Of a stretch of 64,000 nt of DNA, positions 12,308 to 24,588 are shown piece by piece (the stretch's first letter is position 1; the number at the start of each line of letters is the position of its first letter). The stretch spans positions 21,715,735 through 21,779,734 of the forward strand of contig OY987307.1 of assembly GCA_963920635.1 (NCBI GenBank). Reading direction: 5' to 3'. This DNA comes from Pseudeuparius sepicola (Eukaryota > Arthropoda > Insecta > Coleoptera > Anthribidae). The notes below the pieces were generated by a model that ran no database searches, was not told where the DNA came from, and saw nothing but the letters and a program-made list of their open reading frames with translations. A program made the position numbers and the translations under genes.

Positions 12308-12756
12308 AAAATTAAATGGATCTCTTTGCGCTACAAATAAATTTTCTAAAATATTTAGTTGCTTAGGTCGTGTATTTTGGATCTGGTACCTACTACCAGT
12401 CCATTGTAAATGCCATGAAGTTGAAAAAATGCAATTTGATTCTTGATTCCAATGAATTCTCTGGAAAGGCCCCGACAATGCTTACATCGCTGTAAAAATG
12501 ATCCAGGGGCAACAGAAGGAGTAGAACTCTATACTATTACAGACTCCCTGTCTTTGTCACACTCACAGTTTGTGGAAAAGCGTAGAGGTTTTAATTTCTA
12601 AATCTACAATAATTAGCACTAATTGCAATATCCAGCTTGCAATTAGCTTGCAAGATCAATCTTATTAAAAAATTAAATAATAAAACTAAACATCTTGCCA
12701 CAAGACTTCAGACTTCAGTCTTTCAGCATTCCGGATCTGTTAAACTTACGCTAGTA
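12308..12756. other. spacer, nothing recognised
   Basis: About 450 bp between the Penelope relic and a short MITE. No exon, RNA gene or repeat was recognised. Confidence 0.35.
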
Positions 12757-13141
12757 CAGGGTGTTTCATTAAGTGTGATGACTGATGAGGTATTAAGGAA
12801 TTAATTAAGCTTTGGAAAAAATCCTGTTGGGAAAGTCTGACCAAAAAATTGATGGGAAGTTCCTTTCTCTTCTTCTACAGGGCGTAATTCCTATGACCAT
12901 GTAATAATGCATTTATCCGGAAAATATCCTTATAAAAGTTATCAAACAATATCCCATTGATAATATCATTTTTTTGGCATGACATTTTTTCTGTATAGGA
13001 TGCAAAATTAGGGCAGAACAGAAGGAGGAAAGTAGGTATACTGATAGAGGTTTCCACAATTTTGTTTTGACTCCCAAAGAAATATCCAAGGAAAGGGAGC
13101 AGAAGAATCAAATTTTTTTACATTATGACTCAATCACCCTG
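12757..13141. mobile_element. 385-bp CAGGGTG-type MITE
   Basis: It begins cagggtgtttcattaagtg and ends with caccctg, with TA on both sides. The inner termini are only loosely complementary. There is no coding content. It belongs with the other CAGGGTG-ended elements of this window. Confidence 0.7.
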
Positions 13142-13342
13142 TATAACTTGCTTTGCGATGCATTCTTCTCTCCTGTCCAGGGAAAATAGAATTTGACCTA
13201 GAAAAAAATATTAATTGCATTTTTGTATTACCATATCAAAGTTATAAGTAAATCCGTTGGTAGAAACCAAAAATTAAACATTTTGAAAAAACGGAACCTT
13301 GAGTTACCTCAAAAAACACCTATTCTTTGTTAGAAATTTCGA

Positions 13343-14582
13343 GCAAAAATGTTAACTGGATTTTTTTAGACTCTTTAGGTAAAAAAACTTCCCTTGCTAA
13401 CATATATTAAGAAATTAAACATTTTAAGAATATGGAAGTAACTTAGATCGACAAAGAGGGATAAAAATCGGATAATTTTCTATTTCGGCAAAAGCAAAAA
13501 TATTAACTACAAGAAAAGGTGATAATGGGCAAACACTCAAAGTTAACAAAAAGAAAAAAACTAGTACCGCATACACGTGTTTCATGCTATTTGGCAATCA
13601 TCAGTACGGTGTAACATTAACCAAATCAAAAGATAGGCATGATTTGGGAAGCAACAAATGAAGTCCAGGCAGGAGCCAACAGCACATTTGCAGCGTACTG
13701 ATGATTGCCAAATAGCATGAAACACGTGTATGCGGTTACTAGTTTTTTCTTTTTGTTAACTTCGAGTGTTTGCCCATTATCACCTTTTCTTGTAATTGTT
13801 ACATTTGCACTCGCTAATCGTACATCCTTAATATTAACTACGTTTTTATTGCAGATGACCATTCCCTTTTACAAATAGAATGTAACTTATACAAAATTAA
13901 ACATTTATCTGAGCCGCATGTACGTCAGCTGTCACTTCTCATTGGTATAGACTAGGCAAAAATATTAACTGTTTTTTTTTTGTTTATCTTTCTACAATAT
14001 AACTATATTGAATCATATATAGCGAAATTAAACATTTATTTACGGCGCATATAGGTCAACTGCCACTTGTCATTTCTTTAGGAACGCAAAAATATTAACT
14101 GTTTTTTTTTTTGTTTAACTTTTTACAATATAACTATATTAAATCACATATAGCGAAATTAAACATTTATTTACGGCGCATGTAGGTCAGTGGTCATTTG
14201 TCATTTCAAAATACTTCCGTTACCAATTTTTGTTTAATTTCAAAAAATTTAACAAGACTTAGTATCCACTTACAAAGTTTAACAAAAATCAGCCAGTTAA
14301 TAATTTTGCTCTCAAAGACAGCTTCAAATTTCTTTAAAATGCGATTTCCGGCGAAACAAAATATGTTTAATTTCAGAACAAACTGTTAATACTTGATTTT
14401 TAAGGTAATTATAAATAATAAAAACGCAGTTAATATTTTTGCCCAACAAAATATTACGCAAAATGTAATTTTTACATCATTCGGATACTTGCGCAAACGT
14501 TATCTATTTAATTTATCAATCTCAACTTTATATACCTTACTTACTAATAAATGCAGCTTAAAATTCGCAGTTAATATTTATG
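13343..14582. repeat. field of GCAAAAATATTAACTG and AAATTAAACATTT motifs with inverted and tandem repeats
   Basis: The motif gcaaaaatattaactg or a near copy occurs at 13343, 13494, 13956 and 14086, and inverted at 14427 and 14568. A partner motif aaattaaacattt recurs between them. Inside are a 102-bp inverted repeat (13508-13609 against 13694-13793) and a tandem repeat of period 131 bp from 13894 to about 14210. The direct-then-inverted arrangement suggests the subterminal repeats of one degenerate element. Confidence 0.65.
13894..14210 (+). repeat. 131-bp tandem repeat, about 2.4 units
   Basis: Units begin with aaattaaacattta at 13894, 14025 and 14156 and contain a cggcgcat or gccgcatg segment, then atattaactg, a T-run and acaatataactatatt. 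The first two units are full and the third stops near 14210. Confidence 0.8.
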
Positions 14583-14599
14583 CCGTTTTTATTACAACA

Positions 14600-16165
14600 A
14601 GAAAATGTATTTTTCTAAAAAACGCCCACACGCGTATATTTATTTTGTATAAAAAACAATTTTGGCGTTCATTTATTACCAATATTTTGTGATGGCATTA
14701 TAAAAATGCGGTTATGAATTTTGTCTAGGTTTCGTTATTTTCTACCGTAATTTCCCTGGCCTAGGCCTATTTAGAGATACAATCTCTTTACGCAAGGAAA
14801 AACGCTAACTCGACGCGAAGTTTCCAGACACCTAGACGCGCTACAACCACTCACATTGCACTTTTGAGGCTGAAGCGTTATTTATAACCGTTAAAACAGA
14901 GAAATCTCTGTTTAATCTTGTCATTTTATATGCACTCGCGGAGCTCTAATGGTTTATTTTCAACCACGAAAATAACCGACGACGGACGTGTGACTTTTAA
15001 TATTCTTTTTATTTTCCCGGGATACCATCACTTAATAGAGTTTATTGGGCCATTTTCGATTTTATGCCCTCGCGACTCAAAATGTTTTCTTGTCGGAACG
15101 ACCACCTAAAAATAAGATCGTAAAAAACATTTCACTTTCGACCATCGAATATTTCACTATTATTCTTTATAAACATCATAAATAATCGCGGGAAGCTAGG
15201 ACGTGTTTTGACGGGTGAAGATATTTAACAACTAATTTTACTCTTTGAAACCCTATGCCGTCAAATATTTCGACTCGCCTCTATTACAAGGGGCTTAGAC
15301 TGACGAATATTCTGTATGATGTTTCCAGTCGAATAAAAATGATAAATACTTAACTTCAGGTGATTTCGAAGTTTTACTGACTGAAATTGTTATTCTCGGC
15401 CTTTCCAGTTTTCAAAACACACGAACACTACTGACTTTATGCATGTTTGTTGAGTCAACGATAAAATTGCTGTGTTCAATATTTCATAATAATAATAATT
15501 CTCACCCTTTATAAAATTATATCCTTTTTCTTAATGTTATTGTCGCTTTTAATAAACATTAAATTTCAAACAATAAATTTGACGTTTATTAACTATGTTA
15601 GAGTATTTAAAATTTCTCATTTCTGTCAATTTCCCTTCTTCAATTTCTCTGAAATCTTAAAATAGCCAATTTTATTTTCCAACGGTGAATATACTTGCAA
15701 ACTGTCAATAATTATTACAATAATTTGAGATTTGTCTTCCATGGCAACCTATGATCCAAGGAGTAATCCTTCACAAAAAAGGCTCAGTTCTGAACGAATG
15801 GTTGGAGAGAACATATGACATATTCAGGCGCGGTCATATCCATTTGCGAAGGGGGGGGGGGGCATACCTGGATATGTCCTCCTTTAGGCGGTTTTTAAGT
15901 GCCCACTATAACAATAAAACTAAAAAATAAAAAGGCGATATCACAAAAAAAATATATTTCTCACAAAAATAACAAAAATAAAAAATATGTATTTTTAATA
16001 AAAATTATATAAACAAAATTTTTTTTGCATGTGCGTTTGTTATATACAGTGTATCCACGCAGATTGAGTTTACATAAGGTGTAAATAACAACTAATTTTC
16101 GAGTTGAAATTTGAGCTTCTGGAGATCAGCCCTGCTTGGTTTTAAACTAATTTGTGACATAATTT
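14600..16165. other. mostly unique sequence with one G-run
   Basis: No gene or complete element was recognised. A run of 12 G at 15851-15862 sits in sequence resembling the GGGG-bearing repeat fragments near 50.3 kb. The 14700-15500 part is free of recognised repeats. Confidence 0.35.
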
Positions 16166-16167
16166 TA

Positions 16168-16759
16168 CTTTCGAAAAATCACGTATGCCTTGGAAACTAA
16201 TTTTCCACCTCAGTAAAGTGCCTTTTTGTAGGTTTTACGGAAAAATGTTATTAAGGAAACTTCTTCAGAGTGAAAAGCTGAGTAGGTTTGCGAAATTTCT
16301 AGGCCTATTATTTGATTTTTTGGCATTTTCACACTTTTTTCAGAAACGTGCATTTTGTGTAGTTTTTACATGAAAATGTTTATAAGAAAACTTGTTGACA
16401 ATGAAAAACTGGATAGGTGTGAAAATTTTCAAAAGCCTAAGTCGACGCACAAAAATCAAAGTAGACCTATATAGGTTGTTGGAATTTTTCACACCTATTC
16501 AGTTTTTTATTGATAACAAGTTTTCTTAATAACATTTTGATGTGAAAACTACACAAAATGCATTTTTCTAAAAAAAAGTCGGATAAATGCCAAAAAATCA
16601 AAGTATATAGGAATAGACTTTCGAAATTTCGCAAACCTACTCAGTTTTTCATTCTGAACAAGTTTCCTTAATAACATTTTGCCTTAAAATCTACAAAAAT
16701 GGCACTTTACTGATGTGGAAAATTAGTTTCTTCATGATATCTAAGGTGATTTTTCGAAT
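16168..16759. repeat. about 590-bp imperfect palindrome
   Basis: The left arm starts ctttcgaaaaatcac and the right arm ends with its near complement; the centre lies near 16463. Paired landmarks are cagtaaagtgcc with ggcactttactg and gtaggtttgcgaaatttc with gaaatttcgcaaacctac. The wording resembles the repeats at 53810-54115 and 60690-60955, so all three may be one family. No coding content. Confidence 0.78.
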
Positions 16760-17221
16760 TATAGAAAAATTATTTTAAGAAGTCCTTACTGGGACCGTCA
16801 ATTGGTAATTTCGCCATCCTAAGTTGGCATCAATGCAACCGGGTCATAAGTGCAGGTCAGTAATGAGCCCATTTGCACAACGAATTACTACTAATGACAC
16901 AAACAAGAACAACACAGATAACTGTAAAACTCACGAAACGTACAAAACCCGCGAATATTTTCACTGCCCAAAGTTTGAACCCTTTTGAACGATCCGGAAA
17001 ACCTTCACTGTCACTTTCACAACACCGAAAAAACTAAGTTATGTTTGCCGCGACTTTCCTAAGGTCCAATAGCATCACAAAAAACTTTGAATTAGTATCT
17101 AAACCTTTTGTAAAAAAAAATTTCTAACCTCAAAAACTGACAAGTTACAGGGGTGTCAATTTATAGTGTGCCATCCTGCACGTAGGTAAACTAAAGAAAT
17201 ATTTGAGGGAAAGACTCTACA
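16760..17221. other. unique spacer, nothing recognised
   Basis: About 460 bp between a palindrome and a small hairpin, without coding, RNA or repeat signal. Confidence 0.35.
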
Positions 17222-17375
17222 GTTTGTTCAGCGAATCTTCGGCCCTATATACGTCACAACTCCCGTCCTTGTCTGGCTCGTGAATATACGACCGATATCC
17301 GTCTAATACTCGTATAGTCATGAGTAAGACAAAGACGGGAGTTGTAAGGTAGGGCCGAACATTCGCTGAACAAAC
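17222..17375. repeat. 154-bp hairpin (inverted repeat)
   Basis: The arms start gtttgttcagcgaa and end ttcgctgaacaaac. Inner complementary pieces are cggccct with agggccg and caactcccgtc with gacgggagttg. It could be a small fold-back MITE or a structured RNA; no target duplication was identified. Confidence 0.75.
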
Positions 17376-18434
17376 CATAAGTGCAAATTCTGTCTGAATA
17401 GAAATTTCAACTAAGTAATAGTGTCTTCCGTCGTGAAACGCAGTCACTGTCAGTACCATTTCTGGTCTGGAATAGGGTTCCAATAAAGGAACCCTAGTCT
17501 GGAACACATTGTAACTGGAAACCGTCGCGGATCACTCGGGAGATCAACTCTAAGCTCCCGAATGCCGGTTCCGATCCTCTAATGCCGAAATCGTGTTTCG
17601 AACGGCCCTTTCGGCACGATCGTCTCCGAGTACAAATCGGCCTAGACCCCGCGGCATCCGTCTCTGGCCCGATGGCAGGCAATCGACGATAGGGCGGGAC
17701 GTTGGAGATATTGGGACCGGTGAAAGAGAGAATAGTCATTTGCTACCGTTGGAGCGAGAACAAATTAAAACAGATAGGTAAATTGTAATGTCTCACAATA
17801 GGGAAGTTGACGGTTTTTCAAATTTAGTGCCAGTGGATTCTTTTTACCTTCAACAATATCATAGTAGGTACATGTAATTTGCTATTTTGCAGCTTTGTTA
17901 GAGAGAAAAATCCACTTTCTGTTTTCCCGCCAATTTGAGCGATTTTTAAAAATTTACGTCACAATAGTTTTGTAAACGTACTCTGCGATCTCTTCTTCTT
18001 CCAACCTGGCTGTATCGGTTATGCCGTAAACCGCTGTGAAGCAATTCACAGAACGATGCCCGCAGATTGGAATTTCCACTGATGTCAGGCTGTACGTTTT
18101 CGAGCAGATTTAACTATGATACCTATTTCATTTGTTATATTTTACTTTTTATAATATGTATAATGGATTTTTCATAATATAATTTTATACTTAGAATACC
18201 TACGTACTTTTTTGACATGAAAGTAAAATGATTTAGGACTGGTAAAACTAACAAAATAAACACAAAGCATCTTTCTAATGTCATACCCGGATTAAACCTG
18301 ACAACTGAGGAAATAAAAGCTTGACGTCCACACCAGTGGACATGGACACAACAGTAACATAATATCTTATATTTTACTATGTCGACGACGAAAAATATGA
18401 GAATCATCGTTGTATTTGTGTGTATTTATTCACA
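17376..18434. other. unique sequence with CpG-rich block at about 17500-17760
   Basis: The CpG-rich block stands out from AT-rich surroundings and contains the 18-mer taatgccgaaatcgtgtt (17580-17597) also present at 26441-26458 (reverse) and 31693-31710. A small perfect hairpin gggttcc-aataaa-ggaaccc lies at 17472-17491. No coding identity was recognised. Confidence 0.35.
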
Positions 18435-18536
18435 ATGACGAAAAAGTGCTTTGTTAGCTATTGCACAAATACGTCTGATAATACTAACAAAATGTTCATG
18501 ACTGTGCCCACTGCGCCCAATAAAAAGAAACTGTAG
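18435..18536 (+). pseudogene. THAP-domain N-terminal relic ending at a stop
   Basis: From ATG 18435, 33 codons read MTKKCFVSYCTNTSDNTNKM, then FMTVPTAPNKKKL and TAG. The C-x4-C start, the VP-x-x-P and the position of the stop, where THAP domains have their invariant Trp (TGG), indicate a THAP finger killed by a TGG to TAG change. No downstream half was recognised. Confidence 0.55.
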
Positions 18537-19241
18537 TTTATTTATTTTATCAGAATCTCTTACTAACACAACGTAGACACACACTGCAAGAATACGTATT
18601 ATACTGATAAACTTCTACCTGTAAACGATAAATATATACCCAAGCTGTAAACCCAAGAATTTAATTAAGTACATTAATAAGATAATTTAATCTGGAATTT
18701 ATTACCTACCTTTCCCCACAGTAAATAGAAAAATTAATCCTTTATACTCCTGCCTCCCTCTTCTTTATTATTGTTTAGACTAGAAGATAATAATAAATAA
18801 TATGTTTCTACGACAAAAGCTATCATCAAAAACAAAACTGTCCAAAGTTTGGACACATTCTGTGGTTTGGATTTGCTATTTGCTGGTTATGTTGTCTGCT
18901 GTCAGCTGAAGGATATTTCACAATGTCCAATTATTTTTATTTCTTCTTCTTCTGAGCTAGCGTTCGGCAATTTCGGGAACTATTGTGACGTAGAAACCCC
19001 CATCGGCAAACCGAAGGAAGATTTAAGAAATCTTCATTTTATTTTCCAATTATTAATTAATGCAACACTTTTGAGGAAAGTTATATGTGTTAGTAGTGTA
19101 ATTTGGTTCATTCGTTGATTAGCATTTTATCTCGAAATTCGATTAGAGGAAACTTCCCTATTCTTATAGGATTCGATACTAAGTTGAGATAACGGTATTT
19201 TAATTTTGTTATTAGTGTTTATATAAAATGAGGAGTATCTA
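18537..19241. other. AT-rich spacer, nothing recognised
   Basis: No exon, RNA gene or element terminus was recognised. A 89-codon plus-strand frame (18849-19118) has no known motif. Confidence 0.35.
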
Positions 19242-19994
19242 CAGGCTAGAAAGGATGAGGGTCCACAAAAATCCGTATTTGAAATAGGTATGCCAAATTA
19301 TGGCCAAAAGGCATTATTTCCTGCCTAGCATACTGTACAGAACAAAACAGATGGCAGTACCAATTAAATTGCGTTTTCATATTGGCTGTACTGGGTAAAA
19401 AGGATGAAGGTCCACTCGATTTATGCAAAACGGATGAGAGTCCAAAATTCCCCCACTTTGTGCTGGCATTTCTAAGGTTATGTTATTTACATGTGGTTTA
19501 TTTTATTCCAAACAGTTCACTTTTCCTTGAAGCCAGAGTACCTCGCGTGCGTTTGTTTGCGATTTTTTTGCTATAAGTGTGTTACCATTGCATTTTTAAG
19601 ATATCTGAGAGTTGTAGATATGCTACCAGCGACTAAAAAAAGGGCAAAATTAGGACGAGCTTTTGTAGTGTAGAAGCTCAACTCTACTTTAAAAATTTAC
19701 CATGTAACTAAATTTCATTTATATAAAATATATTTTAAATGAATATTGATTTTTTTGCCGACTTTCGTCTTTTTTTCCTGATTTAATGTGCTTAACCCCC
19801 TTCTACAATTTCTCTGGACGCCCATGTCAAAAAATATTACTAACAAAACGTTTTACCAACACAAGGGACCCCAGCTAACATTTTAAAAATTGATTACTAA
19901 CAACAAGTCTATTTCTTAAATAGATAGAGGGATTTAAATTTTGAAATTTGTTTTACTCAATACTTTTGTTTGGGACCCTCATCCTTTTAGCCTG
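19242..19994. mobile_element. 753-bp element with CAGGCTA termini and internal terminal-motif copies
   Basis: It starts caggctagaaaggatgaggg and ends with the near complement ccctcatccttttagcctg. Two more copies of the AAGGATGARGGTCC part lie inside near the left end (19397-19413, 19428-19443). Terminal plus subterminal copies of one motif are typical of DNA transposons whose transposase binds several sites. No transposase is encoded, and no clear target duplication was seen. Confidence 0.7.
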
Positions 19995-21110
19995 CATTAT
20001 TCAAATTTTATGCAAGATATTTGGTGTAGCGTGCGGAAATTTCAACAATGGTTCTGAAAGTCTATGTGTAGCTTTGTCTATGGTTAGCATATACATATTA
20101 TATTATTTCGGGTGTTAGTACATTGCTGAAATTAAGGGGGCATTATCACACATAGTGCCAACCCAAATGTGTGTTTGGTGTTTGTTTTTAAAATTACAAG
20201 GTTTTCAAAAATCCAATGCTCAACTCAAAAAAAAATCAGCTAAAACTGTTGTCTCATTTGCGAAAACAATATAGGTACCTGAAATGTATTTTCTTCTTCT
20301 TCTCTAATATAAAATTACCAGAAACTTTAGGTATATTGTTTTTCCAAACGGTACATCGGAATTGGCTGGTTTTTTGGCAAAGCATGCGCAATATAATGTA
20401 GTATATATTTGGGTGTAGCATTGGTTTTTGAAAAACATAATGATTTTCAAAATAAACACAAAAAACTCACTTGGGTTGTTAGTATTTAATACCATGTATG
20501 GTTATGCCACCTTAATATAGAGAGAAAGAGCAGGATGATGGGAGTTCTCATTTATTAAAGGATCTATGATCTATTGAATTACAGACAACAGCTTCGCAAA
20601 GTCCCCTCTGAAGTACTATGTCTAAAATACGGTTGTTATAATTCTATACAAAATTAATCTGAGAAAGATTCAGTATTGATAAAATGTTTATGAGACTTGC
20701 TGCCTGTGCATCACTGCAGTTTTTACTTTCAAGAAAATTAGAATATCCTAACAACAATATGTTGCTATGATAAAGAAAATGCAAATACAGGAGGGGCAGA
20801 TATAGAGCTAAAATAATAAATGAGGTAGGTAGGGGAACGTAAACAATAACCAACAAAATAATATGAAAAAATAATCGGAAAATTTCTTATACTGGATGCA
20901 ATGCAAATTGACCCAATTGAGGCTTGTGGTACAAATAAAATCAGGTAAAAGTTATAGTAGCTATTATAGGTAATTTCCTGGGATATTGAACATTTTTATA
21001 TACATTATTGTATTGTTTTATTGATTATTATGATGTTGAGCAATGATGTTTTTAAGTTCAACGCCAGAGAACATTATTACTTAATTGTCAAATGAAAAAA
21101 ATTAAAAAAA
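19995..21110. other. AT-rich sequence, nothing recognised
   Basis: No coding, RNA or repeat signal beyond scattered A/T-rich tracts. Confidence 0.35.
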
Positions 21111-21235
21111 TGCACTCCAGCCGGGACTCGAACCCGGGACTCCTACTGTCGGCTGGAGTGCATTATTTTCAATTGATATCCTTTACCTGATATGCCACTA
21201 AAACGTTCTTATTATTATTTTTTAGTTGCTTATTA
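21111..21235. mobile_element. fold-back pair of tRNA-derived SINE 3' halves
   Basis: Bases 21111-21150 are the 3' part of a tRNA-like body on the minus strand (complement of the B-box ggttcgagtcc and of ggctggagtgca). From 21151 the 3' end and tail of the same SINE follow on the plus strand (ggctggagtgca, then ttgatatcctttacctgata, then gccactaaaac). The two truncated halves are joined head to head and form a hairpin with a 12-13 bp stem. Confidence 0.75.
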
Positions 21236-22379
21236 GTTTTTCTTTTAATTTCCTTTCTAGCATTGCATATTATTTGGTTTACATGGAGGTAGGCTCTTGT
21301 AATGCTGGTAGATAGGCTTGACAAATGTATGAATAGTATATTATACAGGGTTTCCCAACGAAAACTTGACCCCCCAAAAATTAGAAAACCGAAAAATATT
21401 TGAAAATTCGCCGAGACCCGTCGATTTTTGTTTTTTGGGGGAGCCAACCAGATATGTTCCTCTCCCTAATCCCTAGCAACCCGAACTTTAAAATTTCAAA
21501 TGGAACTACCCCCCTTGTGGTGCATCATTTTAAAGCCCTTTATCGTTTTTAGAAATCTGTTGAGATTTGACAAAATTATTAACTAAAAACGGAAAGTTGA
21601 CAATCCGCTGTACGCGTAGTAATTTCTACACAAATGCCCGCCACTGATAAGTTTTTTTATCTATTACACACGACCAAATTACCTAGTTGATTGGTCGGCG
21701 TTTCGGAGATTCATGGAGCACGTGTCGACGTGGGCCAGTTAGGCCAGTATAACCAGTGCCGTGCACGGAATTAAGGAAAGCGCTTTATTTTACGGATTTT
21801 GGTTTTGTGTGTAGATTTTTGTGTGGTGTTGTTTTGTGTGTAACAAAATCATTGGTTTGCTTTGGTTTGAATTATTTCAAAGTTTATTTTATTCTTTTCT
21901 AAAGCATTTAAATAAAATTTTTATCAAATTATTAAGGGCCGCACGCCGTCTATGACTCGGTCTTGTTTTACAAAGCAAACGCCGCGCCGCCCAGGCGTTT
22001 TTATGCTGTTCCAAGTAAGTTCATTTTTATACATTACCATTCTAAGTATTTTTTTACAATAAAACACATATTAAAGTGAAGTTGTAACTTTAGTCCCGAA
22101 AGTACTAAAGTACAAAAATTATGTTATGTGGACATTCTGAATTGATATTTTCGGATTTACAAATGGCATTTTTTAAATTACATTTGATATTTTCGGAATA
22201 TCAATGGAATAATCTCAATAATTACTTATGAAGCTTTCTGAATTACCTACAATTCATAAATCTGAATTACAAACACCTGATATTTCCGGATTACATCTGA
22301 CCTATTCTGAAATTCATTAGACTAATTAGAATTTAAATTGAGGCATTCCGAATTGCATGTGGAAAAGGTGCAAATTCCT
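21236..22379. other. unique sequence, nothing definite
   Basis: An isolated cagggtttcccaacg element end occurs at 21346 without a partner. A GT-rich stretch leads to a possible splice donor (caagtaagt, near 22013), but no open exon could be assigned. Confidence 0.3.
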
Positions 22380-22860
22380 TCCATACCATTTCGATGTGTT
22401 CGTCGATCTCACCCCCTTAGATCGATCTAAAATTACGTCCCTCAATTCCCTTCTATTTCTACCGCATCTACGCTTCAGTTCGTCCGACTACACGACAACT
22501 TAACCTCTTAAACCAGAAGGTAAACTGATCGCGACGCCAACACCGGATGTTACAAAAATCCACTTAAGGGCGTTGTTTTGACTCGCGCCTCTCCTTCCCA
22601 ACACGGCCATCCGGATCTGAAGAGGCGCGCCGCTTCTGAAGTGCGGGGCTCGCCGCCTTGTGACGCTAAGTGTCCTGTCATCGGCTATTTTCGTTGCGGA
22701 TTTATGTCGGGTTGGGCGTAGGGCGAGGTGGGGAGGAACGCCCGTGGAGTTAGTCGGTAGTTTCGGGTTTGGGACTGCGAGTTTCCACGTGCGGTTTATG
22801 GAGATGGAAGCGCCGGAGGCCCGGCTAAGCACCAAGTTACAATTTAATCAGACATTCTAG
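22380..22860. other. CpG-rich unique block
   Basis: This block is markedly richer in CpG than its surroundings, with long open frames on both strands (22500-22835 minus, 22660-22860 plus) that look like a by-product of base composition. No domain was recognised. It could be a regulatory island or an unrecognised exon. Confidence 0.3.
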
Positions 22861-23340
22861 GTCTATATAGGTATCAAATCTACGAATATAACAAATCCCT
22901 TGATCGTTAGTAAAAATTAATACTTAATGCTTTCTGCGTGATTTCTAAAATTTAGATTTGGCGATGTGATGCCACCAATGGTTAGAATATGGAGTCTACT
23001 AGAGTTCCTGGATTGGGAGAGTTAGGACAATAATGTCATTTTTTAACGGAACAAATATGGTTTTCAAAAGTCACATCAATTTTGTGGATGAAAAATACCT
23101 TGGGATTGATTCCATGTGCGTAACGAACTTCTTGAAAAGCTCCTCCTATTCATCTAATTACAATTATTACTGTTACTAAATCGTATTTGTCGGCAAAATC
23201 CACAGTTTAGGTAATTATGAAAAAATGAAAAGTGTAATGAAGGTCACAATTAAACTGTGAGTTTTGCCAACAAATACGACTTAGTAATAAAATTGAAGAT
23301 TAAAATGCAAATTTGTTAAAATTAATGTATTAACTTTATA
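22861..23340. other. spacer, nothing definite
   Basis: An inverted pair around gtcggcaaaatccacagttta (23190) and its near complement (23249-23269) gives a weak hairpin. No coding signal was seen. Confidence 0.35.
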
Positions 23341-23342
23341 TA

Positions 23343-24586
23343 CAGGGTGACCAACTTTAAAACTGTACAAATCCGTAAAGTCTTCATTTTTGGAGATAAT
23401 CGCCTAAACTTCTTTTTGTTTGAAATGCCTTCAAAAACCGCTTCTTTTGACCTTTCTTCCATTTTCAAAATGCAAATCCAGGGCCGGCTGCGATTTTTTT
23501 ATACCCCCGATTTTCACGAAAACCATTTAGCGATTTTTTTATTTACAATCTGACCCCACAGCGTTAATCAGAACATCCCAAGACCCTTATATACCAAATT
23601 TGAATAAAAAATATACAGGAAGTTCCATTCTGCAGGCTGTCAAAGTTGAGCAAACTAGGAATCTTAAAGGCATCTGCCAAGTCAAGTGTGCCATGGAATC
23701 CCCTCAAAACAGTTGAATGGACAACAGGACGGCTCAAAATGTTGGTGTAGAAAAGTCCAATACAAAATACACAGAGTGTTCTTATCTGTGCCATCTCAAA
23801 TTACTGAATTTTTGGAACTTTATACGGGTCAAAAATCGAGTATATCAAAACCGATCCACACACTATAAACGAACTAAATCTAAAAAATACAGAAGCCTGC
23901 CAGTCAGTAAGTCCATATCAGTTAAGGTGGCTGGTGTGCCACAACAGGAACCGCACAGAAAATGTATCATCTTAGACAGTGACTTTGTTGAGAAAGGTCC
24001 AATAATTTAAATTCTTTTTATTTGTTGGTTGACATTTTGTAAAGAAATAAATTACTTTTGTGTTTATTAATATTTTTTCGATGATTCCAGAGCACTCCTG
24101 ACCAGTATAAAGTTTAATAAAAATTCAGAATTTTGAGATGGCTCAGAGAAAAATACCCTGTATATTATTGTAGTAAATCTTTTTACACCAACATTTTGAG
24201 TGGTCCTGTTGGCCATGCAACTGTTCTGAAGGGATTCCATGGCAGACTTGACTCGCCAGATGTCTTTAAAATTCCTATTTTGCTCAACTTTGACACCCTA
24301 CAGAATAGAAATCCCTGTATACTTTTTGTTCAAATTTGGTATAACGGGGTTTTGGGGTGTACTGATTAACGCTGCGGGGTCAGATTTTAAATAAAAAAAA
24401 TCGCTAAATAGTTTTCCTAAGAATCGGGAGTATAATCGCAGCCGGCCCTGGATTTGCATTTTGAAAATGACAGGAAGGTCAGAAGAAGCGGTTTTTGAAG
24501 GTCTTTCAAACAAAAAAAAGTTTAGGTGATTATCTCCAAAAATTAAGATTTTATGGATTTGTACAGTTTTAAAGTTGCACACTCTG
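23343..24586. mobile_element. 1.24-kb CAGGGTG-type inverted-repeat element
   Basis: The termini are cagggtgaccaactttaaaa and the near complement ending cactctg, with TA at both outer edges. The inner arms pair over at least 230 bp (cagcgttaatcag with ctgattaacgctg). The centre encodes nothing recognisable; the 97-codon frame at 23717-24010 has no known domain. A related element at 32878-34126 shares arms and centre. Confidence 0.82.
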
Positions 24587-24588
24587 TA

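Noticed and set aside
13343..14582. CRISPR-like array
   Set aside because: The repeats are A/T-rich, partly inverted and unevenly spaced in a eukaryotic genome; no spacer architecture.
22500..22860. Overlapping long frames on opposite strands as a gene
   Set aside because: Mirror frames in a CpG-rich block are explained by composition; no splice structure or domain found.
23717..24010. 97-codon frame inside the 23.3-kb element as a transposase
   Set aside because: No DDE, HTH or zinc-finger motif, and the related element at 32.9 kb does not keep the frame open.
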